64,000 nucleotides of DNA. Source: Haberlea rhodopensis (Eukaryota; Streptophyta; Magnoliopsida; Lamiales; Gesneriaceae). The translations under genes and the position numbers were made by a program. The notes beneath the pieces are model-generated. The model was not told the DNA's origin. It saw only the letters and a program-made list of their open reading frames with translations, and searched no databases. The DNA lies in the NCBI GenBank assembly GCA_907163345.1, contig CAJQUN010000035.1:4709973-4773972 (forward strand), written 5' to 3'. The stretch's first letter is position 1. The number at the start of each line of letters is the position of its first letter. Below are positions 1-11,755 of the stretch, in pieces.

Positions 1-1
1 A

Positions 2-1651
2 ATCAAAATGTGCTCTACTGCCAAAGAAATTTGGGAGAAGATAGCACAGCTATGTGAAGGCAACGACCAGACCAAAGAAAACAAGTTGACTGTTGCTCTT
101 CAAAGATTTGAGGGCATAAAAATGAAGAGTGGAGAAACTCTAAATGAGTTTGATGAAAGAGTCACTGGCATCATAAATGAACTGAATGGTCTGGGGAAGG
201 AATATTCTAACAGAGAGATCGCTCTGAAAGTTATGAGGGCTCTGCCAAAGGAATGGGATGTTAAGACCATTGCCATGAGGGAATCAAAAGATCTTAACAA
301 GGTTGAACTTCATGATCTGTTTGCAGATCTTAAGGCCTATGAGTTTGAACTGATAAGCAGAGGTGAAGCAGAGCCATTCATCTCTCAACCAAACAAGGCC
401 CTGGCAGCCATTCCAGACCAGATCGCTTCAACATCAGACCGATCCGCTGAACAGATAAGTAATGATGCTATGTCATTATTTATCAAGAAATTCGATAAAT
501 TTATGTCTAAGAATAAGAGGAACTTCAAACCCTCTCATCATTATAAATCAAGAAAAGATGATGCTGTTAACGATCAGGCTTGCTACAATTGTGGTAAGAC
601 CGGACATTTTATTGCAGATTGCACCAGACCGAAGAAAGAAGAACGGAAAGAGAAGCATCGTGATGATAGGAAGAAGAAGCACTACAAAGACCGCAAGAAT
701 CATGGAAAATCCCAAAAAGTCCTAGTAGCTGAAGAAGGAAACAGCAAATGGGCTCAGACAGACTCAGACTCGGAAAGCTCTGAATATTCTTCCAGCGAAA
801 GCGAAGAAGATATTCAATGTCTCATGGCAGACGAAGAGATGAGTCAGACAGACGAGGTATATGATCTTGACTCAAATGAATTTACACGAGAAGAGCTCAT
901 GTCCGCACTGCAAGACATGGCTAATGATTATAGGATCTTAGCTGAATCATTTGAGAAAAATAAAGCTAAAGCCAGTAACCAAATAGATGAGCACAATAAA
1001 CCAAGCTGCTCTGAGCAGGGTGAGTGCAATAATCTAAAGATCGAGCTGAATAAGCTGAAAATCTCCTATGATCAGCTCCATGAAGAAAACAAGAGAATTA
1101 GCACACAAAATGCTAAGCTTTCTCATATATTCAAAACATGGACAAAATCCAGAACATCTTTGGAAGAATTACAAGAGGTTCAAAGAAACGTCGGTGACTT
1201 CACCGGCATAGGCTTTGACACCAAAGATGAGTCTGAGCTGTTGCTGGTAAAGAACCAAGTCAAACAAATGACATTTGTTAAATCCAGCACAGTATATGAG
1301 ACTGAAGCACCTAAGATTCAAACAGGAGTCTCTTACGTGAATCAAAATCTGAGAAAAGGAATTGGTTATGTTGACCAAGCCAAAGAAAAAGCACCAGCAA
1401 GATTTGCGTCTATCAGACCAAATCCAAAGGTGCAAGATCGAAGGCAAGGAAGACAATACAATTACTATAATTCAAAACCGATTCAACGAAGATATAGACT
1501 ACCATATGAGAATCAAAGGTTTTCACAGCGCACACATTATCACACACAACATCAAAACAGACCAGCACACAGCACACCTTACACACACAAGCCATTGAAG
1601 CTGATACAGGTGTGGGTTCCCAAAGGGCTAATCCGTTCTGGACCCAAATAG
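2..1651 (+). pseudogene. gag of Sirevirus-like copia copy A (5' part outside window)
   Basis: Structural gag of a Ty1/copia retrotransposon, the capsid/nucleocapsid protein that packages element RNA. The frame is open at the window edge. The first Met (position 8) is internal: it aligns with about residue 100 of gag in copies B and C. The N-terminal part is a UBN2-type helical gag domain. A CCHC zinc knuckle (CYNCGKTGHFIADC, about nt 579-620) follows, then a Lys/Arg-rich stretch, an acidic serine-rich stretch, a coiled-coil-like region around nt 1020-1140 and a basic Gln/Asn/Tyr-rich tail ending VPKGLIRSGPK. This long gag with an extended C-terminus fits the Sirevirus lineage. The visible frame has no internal stop, unlike the gag of B and C. 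It ends at TAG (1649-1651), out of frame with pol, which opens at 1684. Confidence 0.9.
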
Positions 1652-1683
1652 GATTGGGTACCAACAATAATTATATTTGATGA

Positions 1684-4600
1684 CAGGTACCGAAGAAGCT
1701 CGCATCAGACTGGTATTTGGACAGTGGGTGTTCCCGTCACATGACTGGAAACATCGAGCTGCTGTCTGAAGTCACAGAATGTACTGGACCCAAGATCATC
1801 TTCGGAGATAACTCAAAGGGTAAGACTGTGGGCAAGGGTAAGATTGTCCATGGTAACATTATTATCAATGATGTGCTGTTAGTTGAAAATCTGTGCTATA
1901 ATCTGATCAGTATATGTCAACTCTGAGATAATGGTTATGCTGTAGAATTTCACAAACACACTTGCACTGTTAAATCATCAGACGGTATAACCGTGCTCGT
2001 AGGAATCAGGAATGGAAATACATATAAGATTAACTGGAATCATGCTCAACCTGATAATCCTACTTGCTTCATCGCTAACAATGATAATAAACATTGGCTG
2101 TGGCATAAGCGTTTGAATCATATAAACTTTAAGACCATTTCCAGCCTGTGTAAACATGATTTAGTTATCGGTCTGCCCAAGATCGATTTTGCTAAGGATA
2201 AGATCTGCGAAGCTTGTCAAATGGGCAAACAGATCAGATCATCCTTCAAAAACAAGAATGCCAAATCCTCCTCCCGCTGTTTAGAATTACTGCATATGGA
2301 CTTGTTTGGTCCTATACCAATAACAAGTTTAGGGGGAATGCGGTATACTCTTGTTGTTATTGATGATTACTCACGCTTTACATGGACTATATTTTTGAGC
2401 AGTAAAGATCAGACTGGTCCGAAGTTGATCAAGCTGCTGAAATGCACTCAGAACGAGAAATCATCCAGCATAGACAGGATTCGTAGTGACAAAGGCACTG
2501 AGTTTTCAAATCAGAATCTTGAATCCTTTCTAGAAGATCATGGAATCAAGCATGAGTTTTCAGCCGCTCGAACTCCTCAACAGAATGGAGTTGCAGAACG
2601 AAGAAACAGAACGCTCAAGGAAGCAGCAAGAACAATGCTTGCTGATTCTGGAATTTCGCAAAAGTTCTGGGCAGAAGCTGTAAACACTGCTTGCTACACT
2701 CAAAATCGGTCCATGATCAACAAGAAGCTGAACCTTACCCCATATGAAATATGGACTGGTAACAGACCATCTATTTCTCACTTTCATATTTTTGGCTGCA
2801 AATGCTTCGTTCATAACAATGGTAAGAATCATCTTACAGCATTTGAAGCTAAGTCAGATAATGGAATATTTTTAGGATATTCATCAACTAGCAAAGCCTA
2901 TCGAATTTTTAATAATCGAACCTTAACTGTAGAAGAATCTGTTCATGTAGTTTTTGATGAATCTTTATGTGTTGGGGGCAACAAAGAATCAATTCAAAAT
3001 TAGATGGAAAATATCCATCTCGAAGCTAACAGTGATGATGAGATTGTAGCTAACAGGTCAAGAGACAATCCACCAGAACCAGAAGTACCAGACAGACCGG
3101 ATCTAGGCATTGAAACTTCCTCAGATCGAGCTGATCAGGATGTTCTTCACTCAAATGTTAAAGCAGATGCTGATCATGTTGCTACTACTCATCCGACCGG
3201 ACCAGACAATCCAGAGTCAAGCTATCGATGGACTAAGAAGCATCCACCCAATCTAGTGATTGGTAGTCCCTCTGCACCGATCAGAACCAGAGGACAGATG
3301 ATGGATGAATTCACACATGCTGCTTTCATCTCTACTCTGGAACCTAAGAAGATCGATGAAGCTCTAACTGATTTCAACTGGATTAAGGCCATGCAAGAAG
3401 AGCTAAATCAATTCGAACAAAATCAAGTTTGGAGTCTAACCCCCAGACCAAGCGATCTGCCTGTCATTGGAACCAGATGGGTTTTCAGAAATAAGCTGGA
3501 CGCAGATGGAACTGTGGTTAGAAACAAAGCCAGACTGGTGGCACAAGGATTCAGACAAGAAGAAGGAATCGACTTCGATGAATCATTTGCACCAGTCGCC
3601 AGACTTGAAGCCATCTGAACCTTTCTTGCATATGCTGCCTTTAAAGACTTCAAAGTATATCAGATGGACGTTAAGAGCGCTTTTCTTAATGGAAAGCTTC
3701 AGGAAGAAGTCTACATTGAGCAACCACCTGGATTTCAGGACCATTTGCATCCCAATCATGTGTATCTACTGAATAAAGCAGTGTATGGTCTGAAACAAGC
3801 TCCAAGAGCCTGGTATGACACTCTATCTCAATTTCTGCTGAACCATGATTTTCAGATCGGCTCAGTAGATAAAACTCTCTTTAAATTTACTAAGGGGGAA
3901 CATACCCTATTAGTTCAGATTTACGTTGACGACATAATCTTTGGGTCAACTAACCCCAAATTGTGCAAGAAATTTTCTAAGTTAATGCAGGGACAGTTTG
4001 AGATGAGCATGATGGGAGAACTTTCATTCGTTTTGGGTCTTCAAGTAAAACAGCTCAACAATGGTATTTTCATCAATCAGACCAAGTATACCAAAGAGCT
4101 CCTCAAGAGATTTGGAATGGAAACATGCTCAACTGCATCAACTCCTATGAGTCCAACAATCAAGTTAGACAAAGATGAAGGGGGAACAGCAGTTGAAGTA
4201 ACCATGTATAGAGGACTAATCGGATCGCTATTGTATCTTACAGCGAGCCGGCCTGATATTATGTTCTCAATCTGTATGTGCGCCAGATTTCAGTCAGTAT
4301 CAAAGCAATCACATTTTATTGCTGCCAAGCGTATTCTGAAATACTTAAAAGGATCTCAGAACGTTGGTCTTTGGTACTCCAAAGATTCGAACTTCAACTT
4401 GATCGGATATTCCGACGCAGACTACGCTGGGTGTAAGATTGATCGTAAAAGCACCAGTGGAACATGTCAATTTCTAGGTGAAAGATTGATCTCTTGGTTC
4501 AGTAAAAAACAGACATCGATTGCCACATCTACAGCTGAAGCAGAGTATCTCGCCGCTGGAAGCTGTTGCGCTCAAATGCTCTGGATTCAATACCAGCTCA

Positions 4601-4866
4601 AAGACTATGGCATCCAAGCTGTTGACTCTCCGATATTTTGCGACAACACAAGTGCAATCGCTATAACGTATAATCCAGTTTTGCACTCTCGAACAAAGCA
4701 CATTGATATACGCCATCATTTTATTCGAGATCATGTTGGCAAAAAGGAAATTCGGATCGAACACATCTCAACAGAGCAGCAAGCAGCAGACATCTTCACC
4801 AAACCGCTCCCAGAGGCTAAGTTTAATTATTTTCGTCAAATTCTTGGTTTAATTGACTTATCTTAA
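1684..4866 (+). pseudogene. pol of copia copy A (protease-integrase-RT-RNase H), three in-frame stops
   Basis: One continuous frame carries the Ty1/copia order. Protease has LDSGCSRHMTG near 1717. GAG-pre-integrase (HWLWHKRLNH...CEACQMGK, 2092-2240) supplies the HHCC zinc site. The integrase core follows (HMDLFGP; DDYSRFTW; RSDKGTEFSN; QQNGVAERRNRTLKE, 2290-2620). Reverse transcriptase starts near 3430 (WVFRNKLDADG), passes FLNGKLQEEVYIEQPPGF and KQAPRAWYD, and has the catalytic YVDD at about 3923. RNase H runs 4400-4830 (SDADYAGCKIDRKSTSG, STAEAEYLAA, ADIFTKPLP). Stops interrupt the frame at 1924 (TGA), 3001 (TAG, a Gln codon in copy B) and 3616 (TGA), so no full polyprotein is made. No frameshifts are visible, so this copy decayed only by point changes. 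Integrase before RT identifies Copia rather than Gypsy. Confidence 0.93.
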
Positions 4867-5120
4867 TAGTTTAGATGTTCTCTTACTTTCGCACTTAAAG
4901 ATTTCTGTTGCCACAGATTGATAATACAATGTTCAGAAAGACACAGACCAGTCCGAACTTTCAGACCGATCTATGTCAATCTGATGTTATCCCATGATCT
5001 GTTTGGTCAATACATCTTTTGTACAAAAACAGCCCGGACTGATCGCATTTTAACCGCCTTAACTATATGTTATCCTGACCGTTTATTTTTTAATTTCTTT
5101 TCATCAGTCATCGAGATAAA

Positions 5121-5250
5121 GACACGTGTCTTCTCTCCCCTATTTAGCGGGCTGAACATTTCATTTTATTTCACTTTTTACAAATTACCGCTATCTGTTT
5201 TCTTATTCTCTCACTCTCCTAAATCTTCGCACTCGTTTATCTTCACTCCA
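5121..5250 (+). promoter_or_regulatory. Candidate internal promoter of ORF3 (G-box plus TATA-like box)
   Basis: Between the pol stop (4866) and the ORF3 ATG (5251) lies gacacgtgtc (5121-5130), a palindromic G-box core CACGTG. About 10 nt later comes a TATA-like tatttag (5141-5147), roughly 105 nt before the ATG. The same pair at the same spacing is in copy B (22207-22235, reverse strand) and copy C (35755-35782, reverse strand), while surrounding sequence has drifted. Promoter function is inference. The alternative is a leader reached by splicing of the genomic RNA. Confidence 0.4.
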
Positions 5251-7767
5251 ATGGCTACCATTACTCACAACTCTCTCTCCGTTGAGTTCAATGATATTTA
5301 CAGGGCAGAAGATGCAGAGATGGTGTCTATCTTCCAAGCTTTGGAATCTTCTGGTCTGAGAAACTTTCTGGAGTGCGGCACAGTTGTTTATGAATCAGAA
5401 ATCCACGAACTATTCGCCAATGCCGTCTCCAAGAAGACATACATATCCACTACTGTCAAGGGCAAATCATTTGAGATCTCGCCAATGACGCTGGCCAAAA
5501 CCTTTGGCCTCCCAAATTCCGGACTGACGGAATTTGGACAGATTCCTCAAGCGTCACTCTCAGATCTTCAAGGGAATATATCTATTTTTGGCCACTGCCT
5601 GCAACCATCGTTTAAGAAGAAGGAAATGCTCTTTCATTTCCAGGTGCTGTGCGAAATCGTTGGCAAACCTCTATTGGGCAAAGCAGGAAGTTTTGACGCT
5701 GTAACCGCAGAGAAGTTCAGGGCTATGGCGGCTATAATATCCGGACAGAAGATGAACTGGTCAGTGATTCTGTTTGGAGTTCTGATGGAAACGGTGATTG
5801 CATCCAAGCAGGCCGTATGCTTTGCTGTTCCTCTCAGCAAGCTACTGGAGTCCTTAGACATCGAGCTGGGAAAGCAGTCCGCTCTCAGTCCCTTCAAGAT
5901 TCTAAACTCCAAAGGACTCGCACTGCTGAAGTCCAAGAGTGCTCCGCCTACTCCTGCCACTCTGGCTGCAGTCATGATTGAGAAGGGCGAAGAACAAGCT
6001 GTTGCGCGCAAACCTCGCGTCAAGCGCAAACTGACCATCCAGACTGATTCGGAAGAAACTCAGTCTGCTCCATCGCCACCAACCAAGCCACTTCCAAAGA
6101 AGCCCAGAACCCAGATTACCAAACCAATCAAAACTCTACCCCTACCCATTTTGCCACCAACTAAAGTCACCCCTGCACCCCAATCTTCCAAACAAACTTC
6201 AACCACTTCAACCCCTGCACCTCAGCCTTCAACCCAAACTTCAACCCCTGTACCCCAAGTCACTATCCGAGTCCCCTCTACCATTCCCGTGGTGAAAGGG
6301 ATTGTTATCACTGAGTTGGGCGACTATACCCAATCAGGGATCAAGTCCCCTTCCTCCACCGGCAAGGGAAAAGCCATTCTCTCCGAACCAATCTCCTCTA
6401 AACCCAAATCGGCAGCGCAGACAGCCATCGACATTGCTATGGAGGATGTTGATGGAAGGTGAAGGCCCTCATTGTGGTTTTTGATGAGTACGTCGAGTAC
6501 CGGACTGTCAACCACATTGAGATGTTCTTTGGAAAGCTGAACAGACTGAAGAAGATGGAAGAGGAAGTTCTCAAAGGAACAGAGACCAATGATGTTCGGA
6601 TTGCCGTGCAGCGCAAAGACCTATTTACAGCAAATCAAAGATTCAGTCTGGCCACTCTGCTCCTAGCTGCTAAGAAAGAGAACTTTGATCCGATTGCTCC
6701 AACTGCCAGAGATGATGGGGCCGTTATTGCTCAATTAGAGATGGATGTTCATGCTCTTCACTTAGCTGCCCGTTTTCAACGACAGAAGCTCAGTGTATCC
6801 ACTCCCACAACCAGCCCGGATCATCCCTCTGCAAGCAAGACTCTGGCAGAACCTTTCGTTGAGGTTATTCATTCTGATGCAGCAGAACAGACAGCCGACC
6901 CAGCAGCGGATCAGACTGCAGACCAAATACCAGATCAGACTGCAGAGCAAATACCAGACCAGACAGCGGAGCAGCCTTTGCCTAATGCTCCGTCTGCGAC
7001 ACATGATGAACCCTTGAATGTCTTGTTGGACTCTCCAACAACATCTATTCCTTTAGGGTCATCAGTCTCCCTCGTTCAAATCAGTCCAACAACAGAACTG
7101 GCAACAGTTGGCACTCCAGAATTCGTCGATCCGGATCTGGTGGTGTCCACCGTTGTTGCAGCTCTCCAGATTGAGGAGCCCTCCAGACCAAGCACTCCTC
7201 CAATCCACTTAGATGAAGATATGGCTTTCATTCAAACATTTTCTTCGGATCTGGTCACCTTGATCCGGTCCGAAAGTCACCAAGTTGCTGTATCTTCACT
7301 TGTCCCGTTCGCTGAAGACGATGAACAGACCTTGTCCTCATCAGATCGCTCTCCCAGCCGATTATCTGATGCACCTCCATCTCTGGCACGGACCCTTCAG
7401 CACTTATCTGAACTGCCTGTCTCTCTCTCAGCGTGTTCTAGAGGTTCATCAAGGCCAGCGGGTTACATCTCTGGACTTTGATTCATTTAAAGAGAAGATG
7501 ACAGCCAGTATCGGCAGCCTTCAGCGAGGCATAAATGATCTGTTTTCTCAGCAAGCCACTTATAAGAACAGCGTGAGAAAAGAGCAGATCGAGCTGGCCA
7601 CTGAAGTCAGAGCATCTGTTGCCAATTCCCTCCGCGCTCAAGACGTTCGTCTTGACGCTATCAGCGCGCAGCTCGCACAAGTTGTTGATTTTCTTCAAGA
7701 GATTGCTGCTGACAAAAAGGGGGAAAAGAATAAAGACTTCAAGCCGCCTCCAACTTCAAGAAGATAG
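5251..7767 (+). pseudogene. Third ORF (env-like position) of Sirevirus copy A, frameshifted
   Basis: An extra gene downstream of pol, the position of the so-called env-like gene of Sireviruses. The start MATITHNSLSVEFNDIYRAED is shared by all three copies. The first ~210 residues look globular and helical (FEISPMTLAKTFGLPNSGL, a style I associate with plant transposon-borne domains). A Lys/Arg-rich then Pro/Thr-rich linker follows, and a C-terminal part with heptad-like segments (LQRGINDLFSQQATYKN..., AQLAQVVDFLQEIAADKKGE). I see no signal peptide and no membrane span, so an envelope role is not supported by sequence. Copy A has a frameshift near 6455 (frame moves to 6459-7481) and another near 7420 (frame continues to 7767). 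Unbroken length would be about 840 residues. Function unknown. Confidence 0.75.
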
Positions 7768-8018
7768 CAGTCTCGTTGATTAAATTTTTAGACTGACTGT
7801 ATGCGAGATCTGTTTCATCAATAAAAATCCTTCTTTATTAAGTCCTTGTTCATTTATTTTGAACTTTAATAAAGGCTTAATCGATCCAACTTAATAATGT
7901 TCATTTATTTTGAACAAAAAGAAAGTAATCGATCCGAAAGTTTTCGCTTCAGAGTTCTTATCAGACTGGTTAAAAAGACTTAGAAGCTAGGTTTTGTCAT
8001 CATCAAAAAGGGGGAATT
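7716..8018 (+). other. Polypurine tracts of copy A (two)
   Basis: The primary PPT, a run of A then G (aaaaaggggga, about 8005-8016), sits immediately before the 3' LTR and primes plus-strand DNA synthesis. A second near-identical run is at about 7716-7727, at the end of ORF3. Multiplied PPTs are a reported Sirevirus trait. Copies B (19361-19373, 19666-19680) and C (30255-30267, about 30561-30576) show the same pair in reverse. Confidence 0.7.
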
Positions 8019-9115
8019 TGTTAGTTCCGGATCTTATCGATGAGATTTTAAAGATGACAAAACATATCAGACCGGATCGAGTGAAATCAGACTGACCAGA
8101 TCAATAGCTCAAAACAGAACAAGCTGATAAGGCATATTATATATCAGACCGGATCGATGGATTTCAGACTGACTAGATCGATGCTTCAGATCGATCTCAA
8201 TCTTTATCAGATCAGAGCAGTCAAGGATACATAAAGAATGGCTCCTCAGTCCGAATCATTAACGGCTATTTATTGTAGCATTTAATGTTGTAATTAATGC
8301 TACAAAGGACCAAAGACTGAAGATTGCCATAAAAGGTAAGAAGACAAAGAGTAGCTTACCTGACAATCGCCGAAAGTATGAACCAGAACGGCAAGTATCC
8401 TGAAGAAGAAGACTGAAGCCTACTCAGAGTTTAAGCAGAGTCTAAGTTGCACTTTAAGGGAAATAATGTCGTTGGTACATACAACTATAAAAGGATGCAA
8501 CAAAGGGAATATAATAACTCTTGCTGATCAATTGAAAAACACACAAGAAAGCAAAAACAGCCCAAGCTTACAAGCTCAGAAGCTCTCGAGCTGAAATCAT
8601 TCTTAAGCACGTTTACTTTGTAACATTTGATCATTTAGGATCACTGTGCGCATCTTGTGTTTTCTATGTTGAAAAATAGAAGTGAGAAACTTATTGTAAC
8701 TATCAGACAAAGTGTGTCTGAGCAGATTGAGTGACTAGGAGTTTCAGATTGGTAGTGAGGTAAATCCAGTCTGAATCGGGTTTGTACAACAGGATTGTAT
8801 AAATCAAAGTCTTCTAGTATAAACCTTCCTTAATTGGAAGAAGGGGAGACGTAGAAGGATTACACCACCTTCGAACTTCCAGAAACATATCCTGTGTATC
8901 TTATTCCTCTTTCATACTAGCCATCGAGCCGTTCTTACATATACAAGAACAGACCGTTCCGCACTTATACTTTCAGTGGTCTGTTCTGTACAAGAATTGA
9001 TTAAGAAACAGATTTCTTTCACTAATCCGAAAGAAATCACAAAGGATTAATTTTTAGAAGGAGTGTTCATTCACCCCCCCCCCCCCCCTCTAAACACTCC
9101 GGACCGATCCTAACA
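8019..9115 (+). repeat. 3' LTR of Sirevirus copy A
   Basis: Begins TGTTAG after the PPT and ends CTAACA, 1097 bp. It matches the LTRs of copies B and C in reverse orientation. U3 holds two copies of a gatcgatctggtcagtctgat-like unit (8060-8190). A TATA box, tataaaag, is at 8486-8493. Near the end an inverted repeat (ggagtgtt / aacactcc) encloses a run of 15 C. The next bases (9116 on) belong to a gypsy element, so copy A inserted into it. The matching 5' LTR and target duplication lie before the window. Confidence 0.92.
8486..8493 (+). promoter_or_regulatory. TATA box of copy A LTR
   Basis: TATAAAAG in a sharply conserved stretch (caactataaaaggatgcaac) found in all LTR copies of this family: 18807-18814 in B and 29701-29706 in C, both reversed. 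It probably sets the U3/R boundary about 30 nt downstream. Confidence 0.6.
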
Positions 9116-9451
9116 ACTTATGACTTCTCCGGTGAACCCATGCAAAGAAGTATTCACTTTTTGTACAGTTATACTTCCCAATTCCATCTGCTTCAAAGTA
9201 TTAAGGAAGAGTACATCTGCCAAGCTGCCTGTATCGACGAAGATTCTTTGCACAATGTAGTTGGCCACTGTAGCCGAAATGACCAAGGCATCCTCGTGGG
9301 GAAAATAAATCCCCTGTAAATCTGCAGGTCCGAAAACTATAGAAGGACTTTCATGAGTATGACTTGGGTTAATGGATAATATTTCGAGTCTTCGAGCATA
9401 ACTTTTTCTTGTTCGGTTTGAATCTCCACATGATGTTCCTCCCGAAATCAT
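9110..9451 (-). pseudogene. Ty3/gypsy (Tat-like) protease fragment
   Basis: Start of the pol of a gypsy element on the reverse strand. It contains MISGGTSCGDSNRTRKSYAR and the aspartic protease core VDTGSLADVLFLNTL. The phrase order (FGPADLQG...PHEDALVIS...DTGSLADVLF) is typical of Tat/Ogre-type gypsy elements. It is in frame with the gag to its right, from which a TGA at 9461-9463 separates it. The frame stops at the end of copia copy A (9115), whose insertion split this element; the rest of pol should lie left of the window. Confidence 0.8.
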
Positions 9452-9460
9452 ATGTATAGT

Positions 9461-10803
9461 TCATCGGTTAGGAACATTGCTCACGGTCCTTTCCCCGGTA
9501 ACTTGATTTCCTCCCTCCAATCTTTCCCCCCGTACTGCCCAAGGAACTAGCTGAAGTGCTCCTCTCCCTGGATTAGCATTATTCCGAGGGAAAGGGGCAT
9601 TGCTCCTCAGGTCACCGTCACCTCCTCGCCTTATACCCATTCTTCCTTCATGATCATTCCCTCCTCGAGTGTTTCCTCCTCGGAATACTCCTCTTCTGTA
9701 AGGTCCTCCCCGACCCCTCTTCGGCATAATTTGGTTCATGGCTACCTCCCGATAAGATCTCATCGGTAGGTATTGATCAAAATTCCTCTTAGGCGGCTCT
9801 AGCGGCTTCTCTTTCCTATTGACTTCACCACCATTTTTTATTTCTTTCTTCTGTTTCATCCTCTGCACTTCCTCTAAATTAATGTATTTAGAGGCACGTC
9901 CTAACAATTCGTCATAATCCGACGGTGGCTTCTTGGCTAACGATCTGAACAGGTCCCCCTCCCTCAACCCCTGGGTGAAAGCGCTGGCTAGTATTTCAGA
10001 CGTCACATGTGGAACATCAAGGCATGCTTGATTGAACCTTTTCAAAAAATCCCGTAGGGACTCTTTCTCCATCTGCCTGAGACCGAACAAACTCAAGGCT
10101 GTTCTATTGCAACTCCTACTGCTCGCGAACTGATGGAGGAACAATGAGCTGAATTTAGGAAAGGAATCCACTATTCCTGATGGTAATTGGTTGAACCATG
10201 ATTGAGCAGCGCCAGCTAGGGTAGTCAAGAACACTCTACATTTCACCCCATCTGTCAGCTGATGAAGGAGCGAAGCATTCTCAAATCGAGACAAATATTC
10301 CTCTGGATCCGTGCTGCCATCATAATTCCCCACACTTAAAGTTCTAAAATTAAGAGGTAGATGATCATCAATGACTTGAGGAGTAAACGGGGTGCTCCTC
10401 CTTGCCGAGTAGATACGCCCTTCCATTTTATTGCGCATTTTTTGTAACTCCTCCTTTAAATCCTCCATTTGGTGGTGCAAAGCCCTATCTATCTCATCAT
10501 TTGAATGATTAGGATCGATTCTCCAACCTCCTCCTCTGACTTCTTTACAGAGGCTGAGTCTTCCTCTTCTTCCTTAGTTTCTTCCTGACAAGGGGGGGTC
10601 ATAAATTGCTTCATAACTTCTCCGACAATTTTAGCAATCATCTCCGTTAACTGTTCCATGGGTATTCCTCCGATGGGCAATACTCGTGAAACATTCTGAG
10701 ATGATCCAGCCTCCCCTGCTCCTTCTGGTTCTGGGCATGAACGTGGGGGGGTTGTTGGTTTATCCCTTCCTGACATTGGCCTTCGTCCTTTGCTTCTAAC
10801 CAT
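9461..10803 (-). pseudogene. Ty3/gypsy gag, frameshifted
   Basis: Gag of the same gypsy element, read from 10803 leftward. The N-terminal 104 residues are a low-complexity acidic region (10803-10489). A frameshift near 10485 joins it to the Retrotrans_gag domain (10480-9461). That domain has NYDGSTDPEEYLSRFENA, LAGAAQSWFNQLP and LRDFLKRFNQACLDV, followed by an Arg/Gly-rich tail (GRGGPYRRGVFRGG) likely to bind RNA. I see no zinc knuckle, common in this lineage. The frame change and the TGA at 9461 make it non-functional. Confidence 0.85.
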
Positions 10804-10857
10804 TTTGTCCCGGATCCTTAATGAAATATCCTTACTTCAACGTCTTTATTCTTTGTT

Positions 10858-10874
10858 CCCACAGACGGCGCCAA
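10858..10874 (-). other. Primer binding site of the gypsy element
   Basis: On the reverse strand the LTR end is followed by tTGGCGCCGTCTGTGGG, the form of PBS seen next to Tat-type gypsy LTRs. It marks 10875-11518 as the 5' LTR. Confidence 0.7.
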
Positions 10875-11518
10875 TGATGTGATTCGAAATTTTTAAATAT
10901 AAGGTAGAATAACGTGTTAATGAAAAATAACGATAAACACACCAAGATTTTTTACGTGGAAAACCCTCAAATTGAGAGAAACACCACGGGACCTAGTCCA
11001 GTATAAAACTTCACTATAAACGTTGATGATTTACAAGACTCTGTTGACACAAATGACAATCGCCCAACGACTTATATGAGTATCTTAGAAAAATAATAAA
11101 AAAGATCGAACAGAAATAAATTTGCTCTCTTCGGAGTCTTTTTGCCCAGAAAAAATCCAACCTCCTCTGTGATAACATCCGCGGGTATTTATAGGGCTGT
11201 TCCCAGTGATTGGCTCGCGGGGGATCCGGAACACGATGTCCTCTGATCGTGGCTTAATTGGGGTCAAACGTGTCCGAGAAATCCGCGCCCCATTACTGCA
11301 CGTTTATCCACGCCGGTTGATTTGTTGGTTATCTCCGGGTCTTCCGCTAGTCTTTGACCAGAAAACCGAGGAGGGTTTAGCAGCTGTTCTGTTCGGTGTC
11401 TTTATGTTCGGTAAAACCCTGCTCGGTGCTATCTGTTCGGTGTCCTCTGTTCGGTATATGACTTGTTCGGCTCTTGAGGGGATTTTACCCGAGAAGGTCA
11501 ATATGTCATATGACATCA
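10875..11518 (-). repeat. 5' LTR of the Tat-like gypsy element
   Basis: Delimited by TGATGT at 10875 and GACATCA at 11518 (imperfect inverted ends, 644 bp), directly beside the PBS and gag. The internal g(t)tcggt-rich stretch (11390-11470) is a short repeated motif. The second LTR and target duplication cannot be seen because the other half of the element is outside the window. Confidence 0.75.
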
Positions 11519-11747
11519 GTATGTATTTTTGAACAATTTTATTAAAATATATATAAGCATTACATTAAGACTTGGCTTATATCTTGATAATGATTGATCG
11601 AAACATCGGATGGACATAATCCAAAGCAGAGCTCATAGCATTAACATTTCTTATGCATTTGACGCTTTGATCGACTCCTTAGGTCTTTTTACCTTGATTT
11701 GGAAATGTACTGCTTCTTTGAGAATGGTGTAACACCACCACTTATCA
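11519..11747. other. Flanking DNA between gypsy LTR and hAT-like element
   Basis: AT-rich sequence with no credible reading frame. I recognise nothing in it. Confidence 0.4.
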
Positions 11748-11755
11748 GGCCCAAC

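Noticed and set aside
5251..7767. Naming ORF3 as a retroviral envelope gene
   Set aside because: Position alone supports it; no signal peptide, membrane segment or cleavage site is visible.
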